In this document: positions 26,410-34,553 of the stretch, one piece after another
Numbering within the stretch: the stretch's first letter is position 1
How the letters are laid out: every line of letters starts with the position of its first letter
Assembly (NCBI RefSeq): GCF_016735595.1
Contig: NZ_JAERRB010000007.1
Location: 124,001-188,000 of the forward strand
Source: Chryseolinea lacunae
GTDB taxonomy: Bacteria > Bacteroidota > Bacteroidia > Cytophagales > Cyclobacteriaceae
Reading direction: 5' to 3'
DNA length: 64,000 bases
Notes under the pieces: generated by a model
Databases searched by the model: none
Seen by the model: the letters and a program-made list of their open reading frames with translations, nothing else
Told to the model about the DNA's origin: nothing
Made by a program: the position numbers and the translations under genes

Positions 26410-27138
26410 ATGCTATCAAAAGCTAAAATCAAGTTTGTTAAATCTTTGCAAATAAAGAAATACCGGAAACAGGAACAATGTTTTCTGGTGGAAGGAGCAA
26501 AGAGTGTGCAGGAATTGCTGGCGTCCGACTTCGAGGTAACGATGTTGGTGGCTACGGCCGAATTCCTTTCCGGCCGCCGTGTTGCCCCGGGCATTGAGGT
26601 GGTGGAAGTGAAGCCCGCCGAGCTGGAAGGCCTCGGCGAGTTTCAAACAAACTACACCGCCCTGGCCGTGGCCCGCCACAAGCCCAACATACCTATACAC
26701 GTGACGGCCAGCGAATTTGCGCTGGTTTTGGATGATCTAAGAGATCCGGGAAACCTCGGCACCATCGTTCGCACAGCCGATTGGTATGGCATCACCAAAG
26801 TGATTGCCTCACAGGAAACCGCCGACTTCTACAGCCCCAAAGTGATCAGCTCCACCATGGGCTCCTTCACCCGCGTGTCGGTCTATTATACTGATCTCGC
26901 CCCTTATCTCACCGCCCAGTCGCTCAACGTGTTCGGCGCCTACCTCGACGGCCAGGATGTTCACCGGGTTGACTTCGGCACCGGCGGCCTCATCGTGATC
27001 GGCAACGAATCAAAAGGAATCTCCCCAGCCCTCGAACAGTTCATCACCCACAAAGTCACCATCCCACGCTACGGCCACGCCGAATCGCTCAACGCCAGCA
27101 TTGCAACGGCAGTGATATGCGACAATCTTAGGAGATAG
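26410..27138 (+). CDS. SpoU/TrmH family RNA 2'-O-methyltransferase
   Basis: SAM-dependent ribose methyltransferase of the SPOUT class, 242 residues. An N-terminal substrate-binding domain (LSKAKIKFVKSLQIKKYR, CFLVEGAKSVQELL) precedes the trefoil-knot domain with all three motifs: DDLRDPGNLGTIVRTADWYG, GLIVIGNESKGIS and ESLNASIATAV. The target could be tRNA or 23S rRNA; the sequence alone does not decide. The ATG is well placed before the conserved N-terminus. The stop TAG overlaps the first heptamer of the second inverted array. It is divergent from the BamA-like gene. Confidence 0.92.
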   Translation: MLSKAKIKFVKSLQIKKYRKQEQCFLVEGAKSVQELLASDFEVTMLVATAEFLSGRRVAPGIEVVEVKPAELEGLGEFQTNYTALAVARHKPNIPIHVTASEFALVLDDLRDPGNLGTIVRTADWYGITKVIASQETADFYSPKVISSTMGSFTRVSVYYTDLAPYLTAQSLNVFGAYLDGQDVHRVDFGTGGLIVIGNESKGISPALEQFITHKVTIPRYGHAESLNASIATAVICDNLRR

Positions 27139-27420
27139 TCTTTAGTATTGAGTCCTTAGTCCTGAGTATTAGGTCTTAAGTCCTTAGTCTTGAGTATTTA
27201 GTATTTTTCTTTGTTGACGCCATGCACACTCAGGCCATCAATACCTACGATCTAATGCAAAGACAAACCGTACCCAATACCCAATACTTAATACTCAATA
27301 CTCAATACTATTCTGTACATGTGTATGACCGGACGCAAAAGACAAACTGTAGTCAGACTCGTTGCGTCAGTACTTAATACTTAATAATACTCAATACTCA
27401 AGACTAAGGACTAAGGACTA
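27137..27420. repeat. Heptamer arrays between convergent genes (locus 2)
   Basis: Ten consecutive heptamers of the form AGT[AC][CT]TN run from 27137 to 27206 (one starts GGT). Reverse-complement heptamers occupy about 27272-27310 and 27368-27419. Both flanking convergent genes end in TAG codons formed by the outermost heptamers (27136-27138 on plus, 27420-27418 on minus). The arms can pair with each other and with locus 1. No coding sequence lies inside. Confidence 0.85.
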
Positions 27421-28131
27421 GAACACTTTCTTCGTCAGTGCCTTCATCACATCGTTCTTATAGTTCCGGCCGATGGGAATAGTGTGTTTGCCGATTTCGA
27501 TGTCGGTGGCCGAGTAGGCGTCGATCTTGTCGATGTTGATGATGAAGGAGCGGTGGATGCGGAGGAACTGGTGGCGCGGGAGTGATTCTTCGAGATAGCT
27601 TATTTTTTGTTGGGTAATGATTTCGCGTTCGCCGGTTTTCACTTTCACATAGTCTTTAATGCTTTCAATAAAGAGCACGTCGGCCATGCGGGTCTTGATC
27701 ATCTTTTTGTCCACTTTAAAGTAGACATAGTCGTCGGTGGTGGTGTCGGCTTTGGGTGCGGGTGCTGTAGACGCTGCGGGTTGGTGCATGAACTTGGCCA
27801 CGGCTTTCAGGAAGCGATCGAAGGGGATGGGTTTCAGCAGATAGTCTACCACTTCAAGTTCAAAGCCTTCGATGGCATAGTCGCGATAGGCTGTGGTGAA
27901 GATCACGCGGGGTGGGTTCTTCAGCGTCTTTAGAAACTCGATGCCGTTCAGCTTGGGCATCTGGATGTCGAGGAAGATGAGGTCCACCGTGTGTTGTTGC
28001 AGGAAGGCAAAGGCGGAGATGGCGTTTCGAAACGTGCCCGCCAGTTCCAGTTGGTCGATGCGGGTCACATACGATTCAATGATTTCGATGGCCAGCGGTT
28101 CGTCGTCAACAATAATGCATTTCACCGGCAT
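27418..28131 (-). CDS. LytTR family response regulator
   Basis: Two-component regulator of 237 residues. The receiver domain starts KCIIVDDEPLAIEIIESYV, has phospho-acceptor Asp in LIFLDIQMPKLNG, and Thr/Lys in IFTTAYRDY and DYLLKPIPF. A linker precedes the LytTR DNA-binding domain (DVLFIESIKDYVKVKTGERE, then RIHRSFIINIDKIDAY). It starts 13 bases after its cognate kinase ends, so the two form an operon. Its stop codon is embedded in the heptamer array. The target genes are unknown; the adjacent DUF5916 gene is a candidate by position only. Confidence 0.93.
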   Translation of the reverse strand: MPVKCIIVDDEPLAIEIIESYVTRIDQLELAGTFRNAISAFAFLQQHTVDLIFLDIQMPKLNGIEFLKTLKNPPRVIFTTAYRDYAIEGFELEVVDYLLKPIPFDRFLKAVAKFMHQPAASTAPAPKADTTTDDYVYFKVDKKMIKTRMADVLFIESIKDYVKVKTGEREIITQQKISYLEESLPRHQFLRIHRSFIINIDKIDAYSATDIEIGKHTIPIGRNYKNDVMKALTKKVF

Positions 28132-28144
28132 AGCACGTTGGGGT

Positions 28145-29185
28145 TTATTCTTGTATCGTAAGAATTACGAGGAAGGTTTCTTCGCCGTTCATGATTTTTA
28201 GTTCATGCCCGTTGGGATACAACAGGTCGAGCCTGCGCCGCACGTTCTGGATGCCAATGCCCGGCTTGCGGTCCACGTCGTGACCGGCCGCCTTGTTGTT
28301 TTCAACTTTAATGAGCGTTACCGAAGGTTGCACGTCTATGGTGATCTTTACCCACGAATGCTGAAGCTCTTCGCTGGCACCGTGCTTGAAACTGTTTTCC
28401 ACAAAGGGAAGCAAAATGAGCGGAGCAATCTTGCGGTCGCCTACCTCGCCGCTAATGCGCAGGTCCACATCCAGCTTGTCGCCATGCCGCATCTTTTCGA
28501 TGTGAATGTAGTTTTGGATAAACTTGATCTCCTTGCTCAGCAACACAATCTCGCTCGTGCATTCATAGAGCATGTAGTTGATCAGTTCCGAAAGCTTCAA
28601 CACCGTGTCGGGCGCCTTGTCCGATTTCTTCAGGGTGAGTGCATAGAGATTGTTCAGTGTGTTGAACAGGAAGTGCGGGTGAATCTGTGTCTTCAAAAAC
28701 TTCAGCTCGGCTTCCAGTTTCTCCTGCGTGAGCACCTGCTGGGCCTGCTGGTTGGCATACCAGTATTTTAACAGCTTGATGGCCACGGCCACAAACGTGA
28801 CGGGATAGATGGCCACAAACATCTTCACAATCTTGGGAATATAGAAGAACGGATCTTTTAGCGCTTCGGGATAATAATACGGATAGTCATAGTTGAACGC
28901 CACATAACGCTGCAACAGCCCGGCCACGAACGAGGAAACAAAGAGCCATCCAAAGAAGCTTGAATACTTCCCCGGCAACAAATAGCGCGGCAGCAGGAAG
29001 TAGAGTGTGAAGTAGGTGAAGACGATTTTGCCTGGCAGATACAGCAATTCCTCAATGAAATACTGCCGGTAGTGGTCTTCAAAACTGCCGTACAGCACGC
29101 CATAGAAAACCACGTGCGCCAACCAGAACAGGATGTGTTGCAGGACGCGGTTCTGCCAGAGCCAATCGATTTTTCGTTTCAGCAC
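28145..29185 (-). CDS. LytS-like sensor histidine kinase
   Basis: Membrane histidine kinase of about 346 residues with four hydrophobic segments in the first 150 residues (for example HILFWLAHVVFYGVLYG and FFGWLFVSSFVAGLLQRY). A coiled linker and the His_kinase box KTQIHPHFLFNTLNNLYAL with the phospho-His follow, then a HATPase with PFVENSFKHG and GIGIQNVRRRLDLLY. Such kinases pair with LytTR regulators, and one follows directly. The start is uncertain: GTG at 29185 immediately precedes the conserved LKRKIDWLWQN. The frame is open further upstream but codes for nothing family-like. Confidence 0.88.
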   Translation of the reverse strand: MLKRKIDWLWQNRVLQHILFWLAHVVFYGVLYGSFEDHYRQYFIEELLYLPGKIVFTYFTLYFLLPRYLLPGKYSSFFGWLFVSSFVAGLLQRYVAFNYDYPYYYPEALKDPFFYIPKIVKMFVAIYPVTFVAVAIKLLKYWYANQQAQQVLTQEKLEAELKFLKTQIHPHFLFNTLNNLYALTLKKSDKAPDTVLKLSELINYMLYECTSEIVLLSKEIKFIQNYIHIEKMRHGDKLDVDLRISGEVGDRKIAPLILLPFVENSFKHGASEELQHSWVKITIDVQPSVTLIKVENNKAAGHDVDRKPGIGIQNVRRRLDLLYPNGHELKIMNGEETFLVILTIQE

Positions 29186-29258
29186 GCGGGTTTGGTTAAT
29201 GAAGGATGCGCTACGCTTTAAAGATAGAAACACAGGGGCACTATCAAAATCGCTACAG

Positions 29259-29266
29259 CAAAAGTA
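29259..29266 (-). promoter_or_regulatory. Candidate -7 promoter box of the kinase-LytTR operon
   Basis: On the minus strand this reads TACTTTTG, a perfect TAnnTTTG match, about 75 bases before the proposed GTG start of the kinase. No TTTG was found at the usual -33 distance. Confidence 0.4.
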
Positions 29267-29458
29267 ACGCAAAGGTTCACGCCCGCCATGGGCCTCAGCA
29301 CCAACGGAGTGCTGTGGCCCCTCAACGTCGCGCGGTTCCCCACCAATCGCACCGGTCGGGCCATCGATGTTGTATGACGCTGCACCGCGCGTGTCAGGCA
29401 GCACCTGAAAAAGAGGAGCGGCCGGTGACGTATGCAGGGGTAAACCTACGCTACCAGC

Positions 29459-31678
29459 ATGAAACCTTTCTACTGCCTCGTCCTTCTCTCGCTATGGCTG
29501 GCACCCAGCCGCGCCTGGTCGCACCAACAACCAACTCAACCCACCACGCAGGTGCTGACCGCCAACCGCACCCCCTCGCTTCTAAAGATCGACGGTGTGC
29601 TGGAAGAAGAATGGAACGCCGCCCCAGCCACCGGGCCATTCACCAACCAATGGCCGCTCGACTCCGGCTTTGCCGAAGCCCGCACCGAAGTGAAGGTGCT
29701 CTTCAACGATCAGTTTCTCTATGTGTCGGCCGTGAACTACCAGCGTCGCGAAGACCTCATCATCCAAAGCCTGAAGCGCGACCAGCTCGAACCCTTCTGG
29801 CGCAGCGACGGCTTTGCTATTCTGGTGGACCCGCTTCGTCAGAAAAGCACGGGCTTCCTCTTTGGTGTGAATGCCGGCGGCGCCCAGTTGGATGGGGCTG
29901 TTACCCAAACCAGCGCGTGGAGTCAGACCAACGAAAACTGGGACAACAAATGGTTCTCGGCAGTGAAAGTCTATGATGACTATTGGATTGCCGAGATGGC
30001 CATTCCGTTCACGGCACTGCGGTTCAAAGAAGGTGCCGACGGCTGGGGCCTGAATTTTATACGCAACGACATGAAGCGCAACGTGTTCGCTACCTGGTCG
30101 CCCGTGCCCGTGCAGTTGGCGGGCACCGACCTGGCCCACCTGGGCACGTTGCAATGGGGACAGCCACTGCATCCCGTGCGCAGCCGCGTGACGCTGGTGC
30201 CCTACATGGCCGGCGGCCATTCGCGCAACCACGAAGAGGGAGAACCGGCCAAGACCCGGGGCGATGTGGGCCTTGACGCCAAAGTTTCGCTCACCTCGTC
30301 GCTCAACCTCGACCTAACCCTGCGTCCTGACTTTTCGAATGTGGAAGTGGACCGGCAGATGACCAACGTGACACGCTTCTCGCTGCTCTATCCGGAGCGC
30401 CGTAATTTCTTTCTCGAAAACGCCGACCTCTTTGCCAACTTCGGCTCCTGGAATGTGAAGCCGTTCTTCTCGCGCACCATTGGCCTGCACGATGGCGACC
30501 CGGTGCCCATTGCGGCAGGTGCACGACTGAGTGGCAACCTTACAAACTCACTTCGCATTGGCCTCATGGATGTGCAGACCGAAACAACGGATGAGGTATC
30601 GGCCAACAACTACTTCGTGGCCACGGTGCAGCAACGGGTGCTGGCGCGGTCGGTCATCAAAGCGCTCGTCACCAACCGTCAAACCACGCGAGCCACCGGA
30701 GGCGACACCCAGCTTGACTACAACCGCACCCTTGGCGGAGAGTTTCAATACACGGCACCCAAGGCATCGTTCAATGTTTACCTTCGCGCACACACGGCGC
30801 AGACCCCGGAGAAGCTCTCTGAAAACAACTACATCAGCACACAAGTATCGTACTTGACCAAGAAATACTACGGCGGTCTGATGCTGGAAAAAGTAGGAGA
30901 GAACTATGTGAACGACTTGTCGTTCATTCCGCGGCTTCATAACTACGACGCTGCCCGCGACACAACGGTGCGCATCGGTCACTACACCGTCAATCCCTGG
31001 TTTGGGTGGCTCATCTATCCTAAAAATTCGAAGACCAATATCATCGAGCTAAACACGTGGAGTGTGATCAACTTCCGCAGCGATGGTTCTTTCCTGGAAC
31101 GCTACACATCGCTCAACGTGTCGTTCGCTTTCAAAGACACGCGCAAGCTCTACGTGGAAGCCACCAACAACGAAGTGAACCTGCCGTTTCCCAGCGACAT
31201 TCTCGACAACGACCAACCCATTCCCGTAGAGCACTACAATTTCACCCAATATAGTGCCCGCTACACCACCGACACGCGCAAGGCGTTTAATGGCAGCGTG
31301 AATGCGAGCTTTGGAAATTTCTATAACGGCACACGCCTGGAATATGGCATGACCCTTAACTTCCGCAGTCAGCCCTGGGGATTGTTTGGGGTGAGCTTTC
31401 TGCAGAACGACATCCGGTTGCCCGAAGCCTATGGCAAGGCACAGTTCACGCTGGTGGGACCACGCGCCGAAGTGAGCCTCCGGAATAATTTATGGTGGAC
31501 AACGTTCCTGCAATACAACACACAAGCCGGCAATTTCAACATCAACAGTCGCGTGCAATGGCGATTCAAACCCATGTCAGACATCTTTGTTGTCTACACT
31601 GACAATTATGCCACCACCGACATGCGCGTGAAGAACAAAGGTGTGGTGTTCAAGCTGACGTATTGGTTGAATTTGTGA
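29459..31678 (+). CDS. DUF5916 protein with N-terminal CBM9-like domain and predicted barrel
   Basis: Exported protein of 739 residues. The signal peptide is PFYCLVLLSLWLAPSRAW. A carbohydrate-binding-family-9-like beta sandwich (about 40-210) has the usual landmarks IDGVLEEEWNAAPA and DGFAILVDP. The DUF5916 region (about 230 onward) includes FSNVEVDRQMTNVTRFSLLY and PERRNFFLENADLFANF. The C-terminal half is rich in alternating aromatic beta strands and ends VKNKGVVFKLTYWLNL, like an outer-membrane barrel. The family is common in Cytophagales and has no firm function; surface carbohydrate handling is only a guess. It is divergent from the LytS-like kinase. Confidence 0.88.
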   Translation: MKPFYCLVLLSLWLAPSRAWSHQQPTQPTTQVLTANRTPSLLKIDGVLEEEWNAAPATGPFTNQWPLDSGFAEARTEVKVLFNDQFLYVSAVNYQRREDLIIQSLKRDQLEPFWRSDGFAILVDPLRQKSTGFLFGVNAGGAQLDGAVTQTSAWSQTNENWDNKWFSAVKVYDDYWIAEMAIPFTALRFKEGADGWGLNFIRNDMKRNVFATWSPVPVQLAGTDLAHLGTLQWGQPLHPVRSRVTLVPYMAGGHSRNHEEGEPAKTRGDVGLDAKVSLTSSLNLDLTLRPDFSNVEVDRQMTNVTRFSLLYPERRNFFLENADLFANFGSWNVKPFFSRTIGLHDGDPVPIAAGARLSGNLTNSLRIGLMDVQTETTDEVSANNYFVATVQQRVLARSVIKALVTNRQTTRATGGDTQLDYNRTLGGEFQYTAPKASFNVYLRAHTAQTPEKLSENNYISTQVSYLTKKYYGGLMLEKVGENYVNDLSFIPRLHNYDAARDTTVRIGHYTVNPWFGWLIYPKNSKTNIIELNTWSVINFRSDGSFLERYTSLNVSFAFKDTRKLYVEATNNEVNLPFPSDILDNDQPIPVEHYNFTQYSARYTTDTRKAFNGSVNASFGNFYNGTRLEYGMTLNFRSQPWGLFGVSFLQNDIRLPEAYGKAQFTLVGPRAEVSLRNNLWWTTFLQYNTQAGNFNINSRVQWRFKPMSDIFVVYTDNYATTDMRVKNKGVVFKLTYWLNL

Positions 31679-31745
31679 ACGTAATCACATGCCCGGGCAC
31701 GTGTCGGCCAGGGTATGCGTTGTAAACGATGTAAAGGATTGATCG

Positions 31746-33437
31746 TCAATAGCCGTCGGCCACATCGTCGCCGCGTGGATCTGCGCCGCCCTCGAGTTTC
31801 CCGTTGGGCAACACCAGGATAGCGTCTACGCGACCAAGGCCCCAGCTTTTCTTAAAGGCATGTCCCATTTTCACCAACGCAAGGCTGTCGTCCGACAGCA
31901 AGGCATTTTGTTCGGCGTAAATAGAGTCGGGAAGCCACTGACTGTGGAAGCGTCGTGAGGCCACGGCTTCCTGCATCGTCATGCGATGGTCCAGCACGTT
32001 CACGATGGTTTGGAACACGGATGTGATGATGGTGGTGCCGCCCGGCGTACCCACTACCATAAAGAGCTTTCCGTCCTTTTCCACAATGGTGGGGGTCATG
32101 GAGCTGAGCATGCGTTTGCCCGGCTCAATTTTGTTGGCCGCGCCGCCAATGGCGCCATACATATTGGGCACACCCGGCTTCACGCTGAAGTCGTCCATCT
32201 CGTCGTTGAGAATAAAGCCCGCGCCGCTCACCACTACCTTCGATCCATAGCTGTCGTTTAGGGTGGTGGTCACGGCCACGGCGTTGCCTTTGGCATCGAC
32301 CACCGAAAGGTGCGTGGTTTGTGTGGATTCAATTGCCGCGATGAGACCTTCTTTTATGTTCTTGCTGGGTGTGGCATGTTCCGGATCGTAGTCGCTCATG
32401 CGCTGGTCGATGTAGAGTTTGTCGGTGAGCCTGGCCACGGGCACGGCGTAGAAATCGGGATCACCCAAATACACGGAGCGGTCGGCATAGGCGCGACGTT
32501 CTGCTTCGGTCATGAGGTGAACGGCCTTTGCACTGTTGTGTCCCCAGTCGTTGAGGGGATAGGGTTCAACAGATTTCAACAACTGCAGCAACGCCACGCC
32601 ACCGCTGGAGGGTGGGGGCATGGCTATGATTTTATATTCCTTATAATGTCCTGTCAACGCGGTGCGCCACACGGCTTTGTAGTTCAACAGATCGTCGTGG
32701 GTGATGAGGCCACCGCCGCGTTTCATTTCGGCCACAATCGAGTCGGCCGTGGGGCCTTCATAAAATCCTTCGGCGCCATGGTCGCGGATGCGTTCCAGTG
32801 CGTGGCCCAGGTCAGTGAACTTAATGCTGTCGCCGGCTTGCCATTTCTCTTTGATGAGGAACAGGGGAGCGACGGAGTTATACTTCTTCAGGTCGTCCTG
32901 AATATAGTTCAGTCCCCTGGCTTCTCTTTCGGTGAGTGTGAAGCCGTTGAGCGCGAGGTCGATGGCGGGCTGCACCAGTTCCTTCCAGGGTAGCTTGCCA
33001 TATTTGGCGTGGGCTTCTGCAAGACCGGCCACCGTGCCGGGAACACCCGGCGAATGATGACCAAGAGCACTGAGGCCGTTAATGATGTCGCCCTTCTCGT
33101 CGAGATACATATTGGTGGTTGCTGCGGCCGGCGCCATCTCGCGATAGTCGAGGGAGTTGGTGTTGCCGTTGTGTTCGCGCAGCAGCATGAAACCGCCGCC
33201 GCCAATGTTGCCCGCTGCAGGATAGACCACGGCCAATGCCAGTTGTGTGGCGATGGCAGCATCTACCGCGTGGCCGCCTTTGCGCAGGATGTCGGCACCC
33301 ACTTTTGCCGCCAGCGGATGTGCGCAAACCACCATGGCCGAATCGGTTATGCGTCCCACAGCGCTTTCCTTTTTTGAACCGGGCATACAGGCAACCAGCG
33401 TTACGGCAATCAAAAGCGGAAATAGGCGATTCATCAT
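31746..33437 (-). CDS. ggt: Gamma-glutamyltransferase, lipoprotein
   Basis: Ntn-hydrolase that cleaves or transfers the gamma-glutamyl group of glutathione and related peptides, 563 residues. The N-terminus [20 protein letters not shown] has a lipobox (LVAC), predicting an anchored periplasmic enzyme. The large subunit shows [20 protein letters not shown] and [10 protein letters not shown]. The autocleavage site is [11 protein letters not shown], where the Thr before THLS becomes the N-terminal nucleophile of the small subunit. Later motifs [11 protein letters not shown] and [14 protein letters not shown] fit the family. It is divergent from the TetR gene with 77 bases between, and convergent with the DUF5916 gene. 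Confidence 0.95.
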   Translation of the reverse strand: MMNRLFPLLIAVTLVACMPGSKKESAVGRITDSAMVVCAHPLAAKVGADILRKGGHAVDAAIATQLALAVVYPAAGNIGGGGFMLLREHNGNTNSLDYREMAPAAATTNMYLDEKGDIINGLSALGHHSPGVPGTVAGLAEAHAKYGKLPWKELVQPAIDLALNGFTLTEREARGLNYIQDDLKKYNSVAPLFLIKEKWQAGDSIKFTDLGHALERIRDHGAEGFYEGPTADSIVAEMKRGGGLITHDDLLNYKAVWRTALTGHYKEYKIIAMPPPSSGGVALLQLLKSVEPYPLNDWGHNSAKAVHLMTEAERRAYADRSVYLGDPDFYAVPVARLTDKLYIDQRMSDYDPEHATPSKNIKEGLIAAIESTQTTHLSVVDAKGNAVAVTTTLNDSYGSKVVVSGAGFILNDEMDDFSVKPGVPNMYGAIGGAANKIEPGKRMLSSMTPTIVEKDGKLFMVVGTPGGTTIITSVFQTIVNVLDHRMTMQEAVASRRFHSQWLPDSIYAEQNALLSDDSLALVKMGHAFKKSWGLGRVDAILVLPNGKLEGGADPRGDDVADGY

Positions 33438-33457
33438 TGGGGCTATTGGTTTAGTCG

Positions 33458-33491
33458 TTATAAAAGTATTAATTCCAGAGAAACTTTATAA
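33458..33491. promoter_or_regulatory. Candidate operator between ggt and the TetR gene
   Basis: TTATAAAAGT (33458-33467) and ACTTTATAA (33483-33491) form an imperfect inverted repeat in the 77-base divergent intergenic region. The position suits a TetR-family site controlling both genes. It is AT-rich, so chance is possible. Confidence 0.3.
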
Positions 33492-33514
33492 AAACTTTAT
33501 TACCCATATAGTAC

Positions 33515-34144
33515 ATGAGCCTGCGAAAAGAAAAGGCCGCCCGACTGAAAGTACACGTGCTGGATCATACCCTGAGACTCATTGGCCGGAAGTCGTTCGA
33601 CGACCTGTATGTAGAAGATATTTGTGCGAAGGTGAAAATTTCCAAGGTGACACTGTTCAAATATTTCCCCCAGAAAGAAGACATCCTGTTATATTATTTC
33701 CGGGTGTGGTGTCTCACACGTTCTGTAGAGCTTGTGCAGAAACCCAAGGAAGGATTGCCCGGCATCTATTCGCTGTTCGACAAGCTCAGCGAATCGTGCG
33801 ACGAGCACCCCGGTCTTTGGCTGAGCCTCATCGGCTACCTTTCTGACTACAAGCGTCCACCCAAGCCTTTCCCCGTGAAGCCCGAAGAAAAGCGGCTGCT
33901 GTTTCCGGAGATATCAAACATCACGTCTATTGAAATTATGTCGATGGATCAGATGTTCGAGAAGTTTTCGCTGGAGGCCATCTTCCGCAAGGAGATCACA
34001 CGCTTCATCAACACCCGCGAAATCACCAACCTCATCATGTCGGTGTTCATTGGCAGCGTGGTGATGGCGCACCTGAACCAGCAGAGCCCGCTCAAATTGT
34101 TTTTCAGGAAGAATGTGGATTTGCTGATGAAAGGAATTGCGTGA
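33515..34144 (+). CDS. TetR family transcriptional regulator
   Basis: A 209-residue regulator. The N-terminal helix-turn-helix reads TLRLIGRKSFDDLYVEDICAK followed by VKISKVTLFKYFPQKEDIL, the usual TetR recognition helix. The remaining helices form a ligand-binding and dimerisation domain without an obvious specific match; it has several Phe/Met-rich faces. It is divergent from ggt and followed by a strong terminator, so it is transcribed alone. It may control ggt and itself through the inverted repeat upstream, which is inference from position. Confidence 0.88.
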   Translation: MSLRKEKAARLKVHVLDHTLRLIGRKSFDDLYVEDICAKVKISKVTLFKYFPQKEDILLYYFRVWCLTRSVELVQKPKEGLPGIYSLFDKLSESCDEHPGLWLSLIGYLSDYKRPPKPFPVKPEEKRLLFPEISNITSIEIMSMDQMFEKFSLEAIFRKEITRFINTREITNLIMSVFIGSVVMAHLNQQSPLKLFFRKNVDLLMKGIA

Positions 34145-34154
34145 GATCCTTTGA

Positions 34155-34181
34155 ATTGCCGGGTAGAATCCGGCAATTTTT
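34155..34181 (+). terminator. Rho-independent terminator after the TetR gene
   Basis: ATTGCCGG and CCGGCAAT form a perfect 8-base stem with a 7-base loop, running into five Ts, 11 bases past the TetR stop codon. Confidence 0.85.
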
Positions 34182-34262
34182 CGCGTACTAAATTACTGTT
34201 GAGCCAATCATCCATTCCAGGAATTAGGCGATCAATTTGCTTGTAGCTTTTTTAAACAACGG

Positions 34263-34433
34263 TCAGTTCCTGACCCTCAAACTCTTTGTGCGTTTGGTTT
34301 TGCGATCCTTCTTGCGGTCATACCACCGGTGGTGGTATTTTGGTTTCACCACGGAAATGGTGGAGCCTGATTTGGGGGAGCAGGAGGGAAGGAGGACGGC
34401 TAGAACGATAACGAATAGAAATAGTCTTCTCAT
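34263..34433 (-). CDS. Small predicted lipoprotein
   Basis: A 56-residue peptide from the ATG at 34433: MRRLFLFVIVLAVLLPSCSP is a textbook lipoprotein signal with Cys18 as the lipidated residue. The short mature part is very basic (YHHRWYDRKKDRKTKRTKS) and has no known domain. Small basic lipoproteins of this kind are common and poorly annotated in this phylum. It stands alone between the TetR and caspase genes on the opposite strand. An in-frame ATG further upstream would put nine residues before the charged signal start and is less likely. Confidence 0.6.
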   Translation of the reverse strand: MRRLFLFVIVLAVLLPSCSPKSGSTISVVKPKYHHRWYDRKKDRKTKRTKSLRVRN

Positions 34434-34522
34434 GGATTCCAAATCGCTTAAAAATAGCACTTTTTGAGTTAAAGGGGCGATAACTCTTTTTAGAAACGGT
34501 TCTTTAATTTTTGCCGTATACT

Positions 34523-34530
34523 TACCTTTG
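34523..34530 (+). promoter_or_regulatory. -7 promoter box of the caspase cluster
   Basis: TACCTTTG matches TAnnTTTG exactly and lies 23 bases before the ATG of the first caspase-like gene. A TTTG occurs at 34510-34513, but that is too close to serve as the -33 element. Confidence 0.5.
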
Positions 34531-34553
34531 ATATAACCTTCTATCCTTCAAGT

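Noticed and set aside
27137-27420. Insertion sequence or MITE ends
   Set aside because: There is no transposase, no terminal inverted repeat of typical form and no clear target duplication; the structure is a phased heptamer run.
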